Positions 1 through 12,000 of a stretch of 54,691 nt of DNA are shown here, one piece after another. Both the position numbers and the translations under genes were made by a program. A model generated the notes under the pieces. It was not told the origin of the DNA, did not search any database, and saw only the letters and a program-made list of their open reading frames with translations. Position 1 is the stretch's first letter. Every line of letters starts with the position of its first letter. The DNA is from Saccharothrix coeruleofusca (GTDB lineage Bacteria; Actinomycetota; Actinomycetes; Mycobacteriales; Pseudonocardiaceae): positions 1 through 54,691 of the forward strand of contig NZ_BMRG01000004.1 of NCBI RefSeq assembly GCF_014648515.1. The letters are read 5' to 3'.

Positions 1-3000
1 CGAACCCGTCGCGCCCGAACCCGTCGCGCCCGAACCCGTCGCGCCTGGAGCACCGGCGCAGGTGCCGGTGGCGGTGGCGGTGACGGCCGAGGACGTCCGC
101 GCCGAGGTGGAGGACGTGCTCGGCGAGGTGCTCTACCTCGACCGGGAGGAGATCGACTCGGACCGCACGTTCGCCGAGATGGGGCTGGACTCGGTCGGCG
201 CGGTGGAGATCATCGGCAAGCTCAACCGCCGCCTGGGCACTGATCTGGACTCCACCGCCGTGTACGACCGGCCGACCGTGCCCGCGCTCGCCGAGGCGGT
301 GGCCGAGGACCTGACGCGGTCCGCCGCCCTCCGCGCCGCCGCGACCGATCCCGGTCCCCGGCGCGTCGAGGCGCAGCCCGCGCCCGAACCGCCGGTCGCC
401 TCCGCGCGGGTGGCGGCCCCCGAATCGGCCCCCGAATCGGCCCCCGAATCGGTCCCCGAATCGGTCCCCGAATCGGTCCTGGAGAAGAACCCGGAGCCCG
501 CTCCGGGTGCCGGTCAGGTGAGGCTGACGCCCCTGCCCACCGATCCGCGGCCGGTGGTCGCACCGCCCGCTCCCGCGCGGGGAGCGGCCGAGCCGCCCAC
601 CACGGGGCGGGAGATCGCGGTCATCGGCATGTCGGGCAGCTTCCCCGACGCCCCTGACCTCGACGCGTTCTGGGACAACCTGGCCAGGGGCCGGTGCAGC
701 ATCCGCGAGGTGCCACCGCACCGGTGGGACGTGGGCGAGCACTTCGACCCCGACCGGCGGGCGCCGGACCGCACCTACAGCAAGTGGGCGGCGATGCTGG
801 ACGACGTCGACGTGTTCGACGCGCAGCTGTTCAACCTGTCACCGCTCGACGCCGAGGCGATGGACCCGCAGCAGCGGCTGTTCCTGCGCCACGCGTGGGC
901 CGCGCTGGAGGACGCGGGCTACGCGGGCGACCGCGGCAGGCGCCCCTGGGGCGTGTTCGCGGGGTGCGCCGCCGGGGACTACACCGACCTGCTCGACGCG
1001 GCGGGCCGGGGGCTGTCCGCCCAGGCGTTCCTGGGCAACGCGCCGTCCGTGCTGGCGGCCCGCATCGCGTACCTGCTCGACTTCAGCGGTCCCGCGGTAG
1101 CCCTGGACACCGCGTGCTCGTCCTCGTTGGTGGCGCTGGACCTGGCCTGCGCCAGCCTGCTGCGCGGCGAGTGCGACGCGGCGGTGGCGGGCGGTGTCGC
1201 GGTCATGTGCACGCCCAAGATGCACGTCTGGACCAGCAGGACCGGCATGTTGTCGCCCACGGGCCGCTGCCGCCCGTTCGACGCGGGCGCCGACGGCATC
1301 GTGCTGGGCGAGGGCGTCGGCGTGGTGGTGCTCAAGAAGCTCGACCGCGCGCTGGCCGACGGCGACCACGTCCACGGCGTGATCCTCGCCAGCGGCGTAA
1401 ACAGCGACGGCAAGACCAACGGCATCACCGCGCCCAGCGCCCGCGCGCAGGCCGACCTGATCAGGCGCGTGCACGACCTCGCGGGCGTCCGGCCCGCGGA
1501 CGTCGGGTACGTGGAGGCGCACGGCACCGGCACCGAGCTGGGCGACCCGATCGAGGTGAAGGCGCTCAACGCGGCGCTGAGCCCGGCGGACGGCCGGACC
1601 AGCAGCGGTCTCGGGTCGGTGAAGGGCAACATCGGGCACACCACCGTGGCGGCCGGGATCGCCGGCCTGCTGAAGGTGCTGCTGGCGCTGCGGCACGGCC
1701 AGCTGCCGCCCACGCCGGGCTACGAGGTGCCCAACCCCCACATCGACTTCGGCGCGGGGCCGCTGCGCGTGGTGCGCGAGCTGGAGCCGTGGCCGCCGGG
1801 GCCGTCCGGGCGGCGGGTGGCGGCGGTGAGCAGCTTCGGCTTCAGCGGGGTCAACTGCCACGTCGTGGTGGCGGAACCGCCCGCGCGGACGGAGGGCGCG
1901 CCGAACTCCCGCGCCGAGGTGGTCGTGCTCTCCGCGCGCGACGAGGAGGGGCTGCGCCGCCGGGCGGCGGACCTGGCCGACCACCTCGACGGACCGGGAG
2001 CTGGCCACCGCCTCGCCGACGTCGCGCACACCCTGGCGGTGGGGCGTCGCCACCTGCGGGCGCGGGCCGCGGTCGTCGTGGCCGACCGCGCGGCCCTGCT
2101 GGCGTGGCTGCGCGCCGTGGCGGACGGCCGCACCCCGCCCGCCGCGGACCGGACGGCCCCGCAGGCGCTGCGCGACCTCGCGCTGGCCTACGCCCGCGGC
2201 GAGGACCCCGACTGGGCGGAGCACCACCGGGACCGCCCGGTGCGCCGGGTGCCGCTGCCGCCGTACCCCTTCGCCCGCGAGCGGCACTGGGTGCGGGCGG
2301 ACGACGCGCCCCTGCTGAGCGGAACCACCCGGTCCGGTGACACCACCACCCACGAGCTGCGGCTGACCCCGGACCACTGGCTGGTCGCCTGCCACCACGT
2401 CGGCGGGGCGCCAGTGCTGCCCGCCACCGCCTCGGTCCTGCTGCTGGCCTCGGTCGCCCCGGTCGAGGGGGCGGTGGCCATCCGCGGTCTGCGGTGGTCC
2501 CGGCCGCTGGTGGTCCGGGCTCCCCGCACGGTGTCGCTGGTGGTGCGGCCGAAGCGCGACGGCGTCGCCGTGACCCTGGCCGACGAGTCGGGGGAGTGCG
2601 CCCACGGCGCGGTCCACCCGCTCACCGACGACGGCGAGCGCCTCGACGCGGCGGCGGTGAGCGAGCGCTGCCCCGAGCCGGTCCCGGTCGAGCAGGTGTA
2701 CCGGCGCTTCGCGTCGGCCGGTCTGGACTACCGCGGCGACCACCGGGGCCTGGAGGAGTTGCGCCGGGGCCGTGACGAGGCGATCGGCGTGCTGCGCGCG
2801 GCGGACCGGGTGGACCCGGCGGGCGCCGCACTGGTCCCGGCCACCCTCGACGCCGCTCTCCAGGCCGCCGTGGTGCTGGTGGCCGAGGGCGCGAACCCCC
2901 GGCCGCTGCTGCCCTTCGCGGTGGAGCGCGTGGACGTCCTCGACCGGCGGGCCGCACCGCGCTACGCCCACGTGCGCAAGGAGGGCGACTTCCGGTTCTC

Positions 3001-6000
3001 CGTTCGCGTCGCCGATGCCGCGGGGCACGTCTGCGTGCGCTTGGACGGCCTGCGCCTGCGTGCGGCGCCCGAGCCCGCCCGCACCGACGGGCCGTTGGCG
3101 GAGGACGCGGATCTCGTCCCGGAGACGGTGTTCGTGCCCCGGTGGGAGCCGGCCCCGGCCACGGCAGCGGCGCGGGGCCGGGCGCGGGGCAGGGTGGCGG
3201 TCGTCGCCGCCCCCGACGACCCCCTCGCACTGGCGCTGCTGGCCCACGGGGAGCCGGAGCACGCGGTGTGCGTGTCCCCCGCCGAGGCCGACGCGCTGTG
3301 GGGCGACCCGCGGCGGCCGTTCGACGTGGTGCACGTGGTCGCCGCGCCCGACGACCGCACCGGGCACTCGGCCGTGCTCGACCTGTTCCGCCTGGTGAGG
3401 GGCATGATTGACGCGGGCTGGGCCAGGCACCCGCTGACCCTGTCGGTGGTCCTGCGCGGCGCGGTGGCGGTGTCCGGCGAGGAGGTGCCCGACCCTGCCG
3501 CCGCCGCGCTGGTCGGGCTGGTCGGCGCGATCCGGGCCGAGCACCCCCGCTGGCGGGCCGGGTGCGTCGACGTCGGGTCGGCCGCGGCGGACCCGCTGCT
3601 CGCGGCGCGGATCGCGGGCGAGGAACACACCGAGCGGGTGGTCGCGCTGCGCGGGGAGCGACGGCTGGTCCGGCGGCTGGTCCCCGCGCCGGGGGAGGGG
3701 GCGGCCAGGGCGGTGTTCCGCCCCGGCGGCACGTACCTGGTCGTCGGCGGGGCGGGCGGCCTCGGCCGCGCCTTCAGCGCGCACCTCGCGCGCACGGTGG
3801 GGGCCCGCCTGGTCTGGCTGGGCCGCCGCCCCGAGGACGACGGCGTCCGGGCGGCCCGTGCGGAGGTCGAGCGGCTCGGCGGCCAGGTCGCCTACCTGCG
3901 GGGCGACGTGGGCGACCCGGCCGCGCTGCGCGCCGCAGTCGACGTGGCGAAGACCCGCTTCGGGGCCTTGCACGGGGTCGTGCACGCCGCGATGGTGCTG
4001 CGCGACCGCGCGCTGGCCACGATGCGCGAGGAGGACTTGCTGGAGGTGCTGGCGCCCAAGGCAGCAGGCGCCGTCGCGCTCGGCGAGGCGCTGGCGGGCG
4101 AACCGCTGGATTTCCTCGCCTACTTCTCCTCCGCCGTGACCTGCACCGACGCCGCGGGCCAGGGCAACTACGCGGCCGCGAGCTGGTTCGAGGACGCCTG
4201 TGCCCTGGCGCTGCGCGCCGCGGGCCTGCCCGCGACCGCGATCGACTGGGGCTACTGGGGCAGCGTCGGCGCCGTCGCCACACCCGAGCACCGGGAGCGA
4301 TTCGCCGCCCTGGGCATCGCCCCGCTCGAACCGGCCGACGGCATCGCGGCGCTGGAGCGCGTCCTGCGCGCAGGCCTGCCACAGGCCCTGGTGGTGAAGG
4401 GCACCGGGGAGGGGCTGGCGAGACTGGGCGCGGGCCCCCGGCCGGACCCCGACATCGCGGGCGCCGTCGCCGGATACGCCGAGCTGGACGAGTGCAGCCG
4501 GGCGCTGCTGGCCCGCGTGTTCCTCGGGATGCCCGGTGCGCCCGCACCGGGCGAGCGGGTGGACCTCGCCTGCCTGGCCGAGCGGCTCCCCGTGGCCCCG
4601 GAGCAGGGCAGGCTGTTCGACGCGGTGCTGGACGCGCTGGTCCGCGCGGGCGTGGTCCGGCTGGGCGACGGGTGGGTGGAGGTCACCGGCGCGGTGCCCG
4701 AGGACACCACGGCCGAAGTCGCCGCCCGGTACCCGGAGCTGGCAGGCCACCTGCGCCTGCTGCGCACCTGCGCGGCGGCGCTGCCCGAGGTGCTCGCGGG
4801 GACCCGGCGCGGGGTCGAGGTGCTGTTTCCCGGCGGCTCGACGGAACTGCTCGACGAGGTGTACCGGGGCAACACCGGCGCGGACTTCCACCACCGGCTG
4901 GTCGCCGAGGAGGTGGTGGCCGCGGTCCGCGAGGTCGCTCGGGCGACGGGGCGGCCCGCGGAGGTCCTGGAGGTCGGTGCGGGCACCGGGGCGAGCACCG
5001 CGTTCGTGCTCGACGCCTGCGCCGGGCTCGACCCGCTGCCCCGGCTGCACTTCACCGACGTGTCCCCGGCGTTCCTCAACCGCGCGCGCGAGCGCTTCGG
5101 CGTCGAGCACCCCAACGTGACCTTCGGGCTGTTCGACGTCGAGCAGGACCCGATGGCGCAAGGGCTGGCCGCGCCGGGCTACGACGTCGTGGTCGCGGCC
5201 AACGTCCTGCACGCCACCGCCGACATCGGCCGCGCGCTCGCCACCGTGGCCGGGCTGCTGCGCCCCGGCGGGCTGCTGGTGGTCAACGAGGCCACCCTGG
5301 CCACCGACTTCCTGACCGCGACGTTCGGCCTGACGCCCGGCTGGTGGCGGTTCCGCGACCCGGCCGCGCGGCTGGACCGCTCGCCGCTGCTCGGCCCCGC
5401 CCAGTGGCGCGACGCGCTGACCGGGGCAGGACTGGCGGTGCGGCGCGTGCGCGGCGTGCCGGGCACCCCGGAGGACCGGCTGGCGCAGTGCGTCGTGGTG
5501 GCCGAGCGGCAGCGGGTCGAACCCGCCGGACCGCCGGTCCCGGCGGGACCGCTCACCCGCGCCGCCGTCGTCGACTACGTCCGGCGGGTGTTCGCCGAGG
5601 TGCTCAAGTTCCGCTCGGCGGACCTCGACGAGCGGGCGACGTTCGAGACCTTCGGGGTGGACTCGCTGGTGAGCCTGTCCATCGTGGACCGGTTCGAGCG
5701 GGACCTGGGCGAACTGCCCGCCACCCTGCTGTTCCAGCGCACGACCATCGAGGAGCTGGCCGAGCACTTCGAGCGGCACTGCGGCGACCGGTTGGCGGCG
5801 GTGCTCACGCCATCGCGGCGGGACGCGGCACCCGGCCGCGTCGCCGCCGCACCCGCCGCGGAGGACCCAGCGGAGGCTCCGGCCGACGCCCTCCCGGGGG
5901 ACACCTCGGGGGACACCTCGGGGGACATCGCCGTCATCGGCGTGACGGGCCGGTATCCCGGCGCGCCGGACCTCGACGCGTTCTGGCGCAACCTCCGCGC

Positions 6001-9000
6001 GGGGCAGCGGTCGGTCACCGCGGTGCCGCCGGAGCGGTTCGACTGGGCCGGTTTCGACTGGGACGAGCTCTACGACCCGGAACCGGGGAAGCCGAACCGC
6101 AGCTACGGCCGCTGGGGTGGGTTCATCGAGGGGGTCGACCGGTTCGACCCCGGCTTCTTCGGCATCCTGCCCCGCGACGCGGCGACCATGGACCCCCAGG
6201 AGCGGTTGTTCCTGGAGACCGCGTGGACGCTGCTGCAGGACTCGGGTCACCTCGCCGACACCACCCGCGAGCGGTCCACGGGTGTGTTCGTCGGCACGAT
6301 GTACGGGACCTACGGCCAGCTGGCCGCGGCGGGCGGGTGGCGGGCGGGCCGGTTCACCGACGGGCACTCGCCGTACTGGTCCATCGCCAACCGCGTGTCG
6401 TACACGCTGGACCTGCGCGGGCCGAGCTTCGCGGTGGACTCCGCCTGCTCGTCCTCGCTGACCGCGGTGCACCTGGCCGTGCAGAGCCTGCGCAGGGGCG
6501 AGTGCCGGATGGCCATCGCAGGCGGGGTCAACCTCGTGCTGCACCCCGCGCACCTGGTCGCGCTGTCGTCGATGCGGATGCTGTCCCCGGACGGGGCCTG
6601 CAAGGTCTTCGACGAGCGGGCCGACGGCATCGTGCCGGGGGAGGGCGTCGGCGCGGTGCTGCTCAAGCCGCTGGCGGCGGCCGAGGCGGACGGGGACGAC
6701 ATCTGGGCGGTGATCAAGGGCACCCGCGTCAACGCGGGCGGGCGCACCGCGGGGTACACGGTGCCGAACCCGAACGCGCAGGCCCGGCTGGTGGCCGAGG
6801 CGATCCGCGAGTCCGGTGTGGACCCCCGCACCATCGGCTTCGTCGAGGCGCACGGCACCGGCACGTCGTTGGGCGACCCGATCGAACTCGCCGCGCTGTC
6901 CGAGGCCCTGCGCGAGGTCGGCGGGCCCGAGCGGTGCCTGGTCGGGTCGGTCAAGGCCAACATCGGGCACCTGGAGGGCGCGGCGGGCATCGCCGGGCTG
7001 ACCAAGGTGCTGCTCCAGCTCAGGCACGGCGTGGTCGCGCCGTGCGCGAACCTGCTCCGGGTCAACCCGAAGATCGACCTGCGGTCCACCCCGTTCGTCC
7101 TGCCGACCGAACCGGTCGACTGGGCCGCGCCGCGCCGGGCCGGGATCAGCTCGTTCGGCGCGGGCGGGGCCAACGCGCACGTGGTCGTCGAGGGCTACGC
7201 CCGGCCACCCGCCGCCGCGCCCGCCGAGGGCGAGCAGGTGTTCCTGCTGTCCGCGCGCACGTCGGAGCAGTTGCGCACCGCGGCGGCCGACCTGGCCGAC
7301 GCGGTGGCCGCCCGGCTCGACCTGTCGCTCGCCGCCTTGGCGCACACCACGCAGGTGGGCCGCGCGGAGTTCGGCGAGCGGCTCGCCGTGGTCGCGGGGG
7401 GCAGCGGGGAGCTGGTGGAGCGGCTGCGCGCGGCGAGCGCCGGGCGGTCCGCCGAGGGCGTCGTGCTGGGCACGGCGGAACGGCCCGGCGAGGCCGCGGA
7501 CGAGGACGGCTTGGTCGCCCAGCTGGTCGCCGGGCGCCGATTGCGCGCGCTGGCGAAGCTGTGGGTCGGCGGGACGCCCGTCGACTGGCGCGCGCTGTGG
7601 CCCGGCGGCTCACCGGGACGAGTGGCCATGCCGCCCTACCCGTTCGACCGCAGGAGGTTCTGGCTGCCCCGACCCGCTCCCGCGCCCGCTGGAACCGCAG
7701 GGGGCGGCGCGGCTTCCGACGCGTCCCTGACGTACTCGCGGCCGGTGTGGCGGCGCGTCGACGCGCCACCGGCATCCCTGCCGCGGACCGCGCTGGTGCT
7801 CGGCGACGACCTCGGCGCCGAAGCCACCGCCGCGCGGCTGACCGAGGCCGGGGTCCGGTGCGTCCGGGCGTCAGGCGGCCGCGCGGACCTCACCGCCGCG
7901 GTGACCGACCTCGCGCAACGGGACCTGCTGCCCGACGCCGTCGTGCACTTGGCGCCCGCCACCGACGGCGCTGACGTCGCCGTCGAACTCGACACCGCGG
8001 TGTACCCGCTGCTGTGGGCCACCACCGCCGTGCTGGCCGCCGGGGGGCGGAAACCGCTGCGGGTGGCCGCCGGGTTCGAGCGGCGGCCGGGAGAGCACCG
8101 GCCCGTGCCCGCCGCGCTGCACGCGATGCTGCGCACGCTGGCCTTGGAGCACAGCGGGTTCACCGGCGTGTCGGCGGCTTTCGAGGACGTCGCCGACGCC
8201 GCGGGCCTGCTGGTGGACGAACTGCGCCGCACCACGCCGTCCGGGCCGCCGGAGGACCGCGTCCGGCAGGTGCGCCGCACCGGGGAGGGTCGGTGGGAGG
8301 CGGACCTGGAACCGGTCGACCCGCCCGGCGAGGTCCCGGCCGTCCCGCTGCGCGCGGGCGGCACCTACCTGGTCCTCGGCGGTGCGGGCGCGCTCGGGCG
8401 CAAGCTCGCCGAGCACCTGAGCGGGCAGGCCCCGATCACCGTCGTCCTGGCCGGTCGCTCGGACCCCGGCGCGCCGGACCCGCGCGGCCTGGCGGGGCCC
8501 GGTTCGACCGTGGTGTACCGGCGGGTCGACCTGGCCGACCAGCGAGACGTGCGGCGGCTCGTGGACGAGGTGCGCAGGGAGCACGGACCGCTGTGCGGTC
8601 TGGTCCACGCCGCGGGGGTCACGCGGGACTCGCTGGCCGTGCGCAAGTCGCCCGAGGACGTCGCGGAGGTCCTGGGCGCCAAGGTGCTCGGCGCGGTGCA
8701 CGCGGACGCGGCCACGGCGGGTGAACCGCTGGACTTCTTCGTGCTGTTCTCGTCGGTCGCGGGCCGCACCGGCAACCTCGGGCAGGTCGACTACGCCTAC
8801 GCCAACGCCTTCCTGGACGAGTTCGCCGCGCTGCGCAACGGGTTGCTCGCGGCGGGGCGGCGGCAGGGGCGGGCGGTGTCGATCTGCTGGCCGCTGTGGG
8901 AAGAGGGCGGCATGACCGTCCCCGACGCGACCAGGCGGCTGTTCGCCCGCCGGTGGGGCAGCACACCGCTGGGCACCGCGGACGGCATGGCCGCCTTCGC

Positions 9001-12000
9001 CCGCGCCCTGTCCGCCGGGGCGGACTGCCTGGTGGTGGCCACCGGGGGCGGCACCCGTCCCGCCGACGAGCGCGTCGAGGCGGCCGTGCCGCCCCCGGCC
9101 GACGCCGCGGCGTTCGTGCGGACCGAGCTGAGGTCGATCGCGGCGCGGTTCCTGCTGGTCGAGGAGCAGCACGTCGACCTGGACGCGGACCTGATGGACG
9201 CGGGCTTCGACTCGATCTCGCTCACCGAGCTGATCGGCGCGGTCAACGAGCGCTACGACCTGGACCTCCTGCCGACCGTGCTGTTCGAGTCGGTGAACCT
9301 GGCCGCGTTCGCCCGGTACCTGGTCGAGGAGCACGGCCCGGCGGTGGCCGCGAGGGCGACCACCGCGGCGATGCCGGACGTGCCGGTGAACGCGGACACC
9401 CCGGTCGCCGCACCCGCCTTCGAAGCGGGACCGGAGGGCCGGCAAGCCGGTGACGCGGAGCAGGCAGGCCAGGGAGTCGGTGACGTGGAAGTGGGCGAGG
9501 TCCGCGGACCGGCCCCGGCGGACGTGAGGGTGGCCGCCCCCAGGCCCACCCCGGAACCCGCGCCGGACAGGCCGTCGCCGGTCGCGGTGGTGGGCATGGC
9601 GGGTGTCCTGCCGGGGTCGGCGGACGTCGACCGGTTCTGGCAGCACCTGGTGGACGGCGACGACCTGATCTGCCCGGTCCCGCCGGACCGGACCGACCTG
9701 CTCGCCGACCACCGCACCAGGGACGTCCGGGCGGGCTTCCTGGACGACGTCCGCCGCTTCGACGCCGCGCTGTTCGGCATCTCCCCCCGCGAAGCGGCGC
9801 TGATGGACCCCCAGCAGCGGCTGTTCCTGGAGACGGTGTGGCGTGCGGTCGAGGACGCGGGCTACGCGCCGTCGTCGTTCGCGGGCACCGCCACCGGGCT
9901 GTTCGCCGCGGTGTCCGCCTGCGACTACGACGACCTGCTGCGGACCCACGGCGTCCCGGTGGAGGCGCACTCGGCCAGCGGCATCGCCGCGTGCATCCTG
10001 GCCAACCGCGTGTCGCACCTGCTCGACCTGCGCGGTCCGAGCGAGGCCGTCGACACGGCGTGCTCCAGCTCGCTGGTGGCGCTGCACCGGGCCGTGCGGG
10101 CCATCCGGTCGGGGGAGTGCGACGCGGCGCTGGTCGGCGGCGTGAACCTGCTGCTGAGCCCCGGCCTGTTCGTCGCCTTCGCCGATTCCGGGATGCTCAG
10201 CCCGGACGGCCGGTGCAAGGCGTTCGACGAGGCCGCGGACGGCTACGGCCGCGGCGAGGGCGTGGGCGTCGTCCTGCTCAAACCGCTGGACCGCGCGCTC
10301 GCCGACGGCGACCACGTGTACGCGGTGATCCGCGGCAGCGCGGTCGGCCACGGCGGCCGGGCCACGTCGCTGACGGCTCCCAACCCGAAGGCGCAGGCCC
10401 GCGTCATCGTGGCGGCCCACCGGGAAGCGGCGGTGGACCCGCGCACGGTCGGCTACGTCGAGGCGCACGGCACCGGCACCCGGCTGGGCGATCCGGTCGA
10501 GGTGGAGGGGCTGCGCAAGGCGTTCGCCGAACTCGGCGCGCCCGAGGGGCCGCCGTGGATCGGCATCGGCTCGGTGAAGACCAACACCGGCCATCTCGAG
10601 ACGGCCGCGGGCATGGCGAGCCTGCTCAAGGTGCTGCTGTGCCTGCACCACCGCAAGCTGCCCGCGTCGATCAACCTGGAGCGGCCCAACAGGTACCTCG
10701 ATCTCGCGGACAGCCCCTTCTACCTCAACGCGGAGCTGCGCGACTGGGAGGCGGCCACCCTGCCCGACGGCACCCCGGTCCGGCGTGCGGGCATCAGCTC
10801 GTTCGGCTTCGGCGGCACGAACGCCCACGTCGTGCTGGAGGGCTTGGTCGAGCCCGAGGACGACGCCTCGCCGCCCGGCCCGCACGCGTTCGTGCTGTCC
10901 GCGCCGAGCCCGCGGGCGCTGGCCGAGTACGCCGGGCGGCTGGCCGACCTGCTCGCGCGGCGTCCCCACCTGCCGCTGGCCAGGGTCGCCCGCACGCTCC
11001 AGGTCGGGCGCGAGGCGCTGCCCCACCGGTGCGGCTTCCTCGCGGAGGACCACGAGCAGGCGCTGCGGACGCTGCGCGCGGTCGCCGAGGACCGCCCGGC
11101 GCCGGGGCTGGTGCGGGGCCTGGTGCCGGGCAGTTGGCGGAAAGCGGAGGCCGCGGACCCGGCGGACCCCGACGAGGACCCGATCGCGGCTTGGGTCGCC
11201 GGGCGGCGCGTCGACTGGGCGGCCCGGTGGCCCGCCCCGGTCCGCAGGCTGCCCGGCCTGCCCGGTTTCCCCTTCGCCAAGACCACCCACTGGTTCACCG
11301 AGCGAACCACCGACGTTCCCGAGGAGGACACGGTGCAGGACGACCCCGTGCGGGACGAGACTCCGAGGCAGGCGCCGCGGGCCAAGGTCCGGTTGGCGCG
11401 GCCCGCCGGTCGCGGCGGCACCGGACCGGCCGCGGGCGGGCCCGTCCCCGTGCCCCGGCGGGCCGGAGCGCCGTCCGCCCCGGAGCCATCCTCGGCGACC
11501 GCCGAGCACCCCCTCGCCGGGCAGGCGGACGGTGTGGAGGCGGCCATCCGCGACAGGCTCGCCGTGATCCTCGGCGTCGACGCGGACTGGCTGAGCCCGG
11601 ACGGCTCGTTCGCCGACCTTGGCCTCGACTCGATCTTCCGGATGGAGCTGGTCCGCTGGCTCAACGACGCCCACGGGGTGGACCTCAAGGCCGCGGACCT
11701 CTACGAGCACGACTCGATCGAGGCGCTGGCGCGCTTCGTGCGCCGGTCGGCGCCCCGCGCGGGCGACCCCTCGGCGGCCGACGTCGGGACAGGCACGGCG
11801 GTCGACGCCGAGGCGGACACGGCGGTTGACACGGTGATCGACACGGCGGAGGTCCGGCGGCGGCTGGAGGAGCTGGTCGTGGCCACCGTCGGCAGACCCG
11901 TCGACCCGGCGCTGACCTTCACCGACAACGGGTTCACCTCGTTCGACATGCTCCGCCTGGTCAACGAGCTGGACAAGCGGTTCGGCCCCCAGCGCAAGAC

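Noticed and set aside
419-478. Short tandem repeats as a CRISPR-like array
   Set aside because: The units are 12 bp, contiguous, in frame and encode a PES(A/V) linker; there are no spacers.
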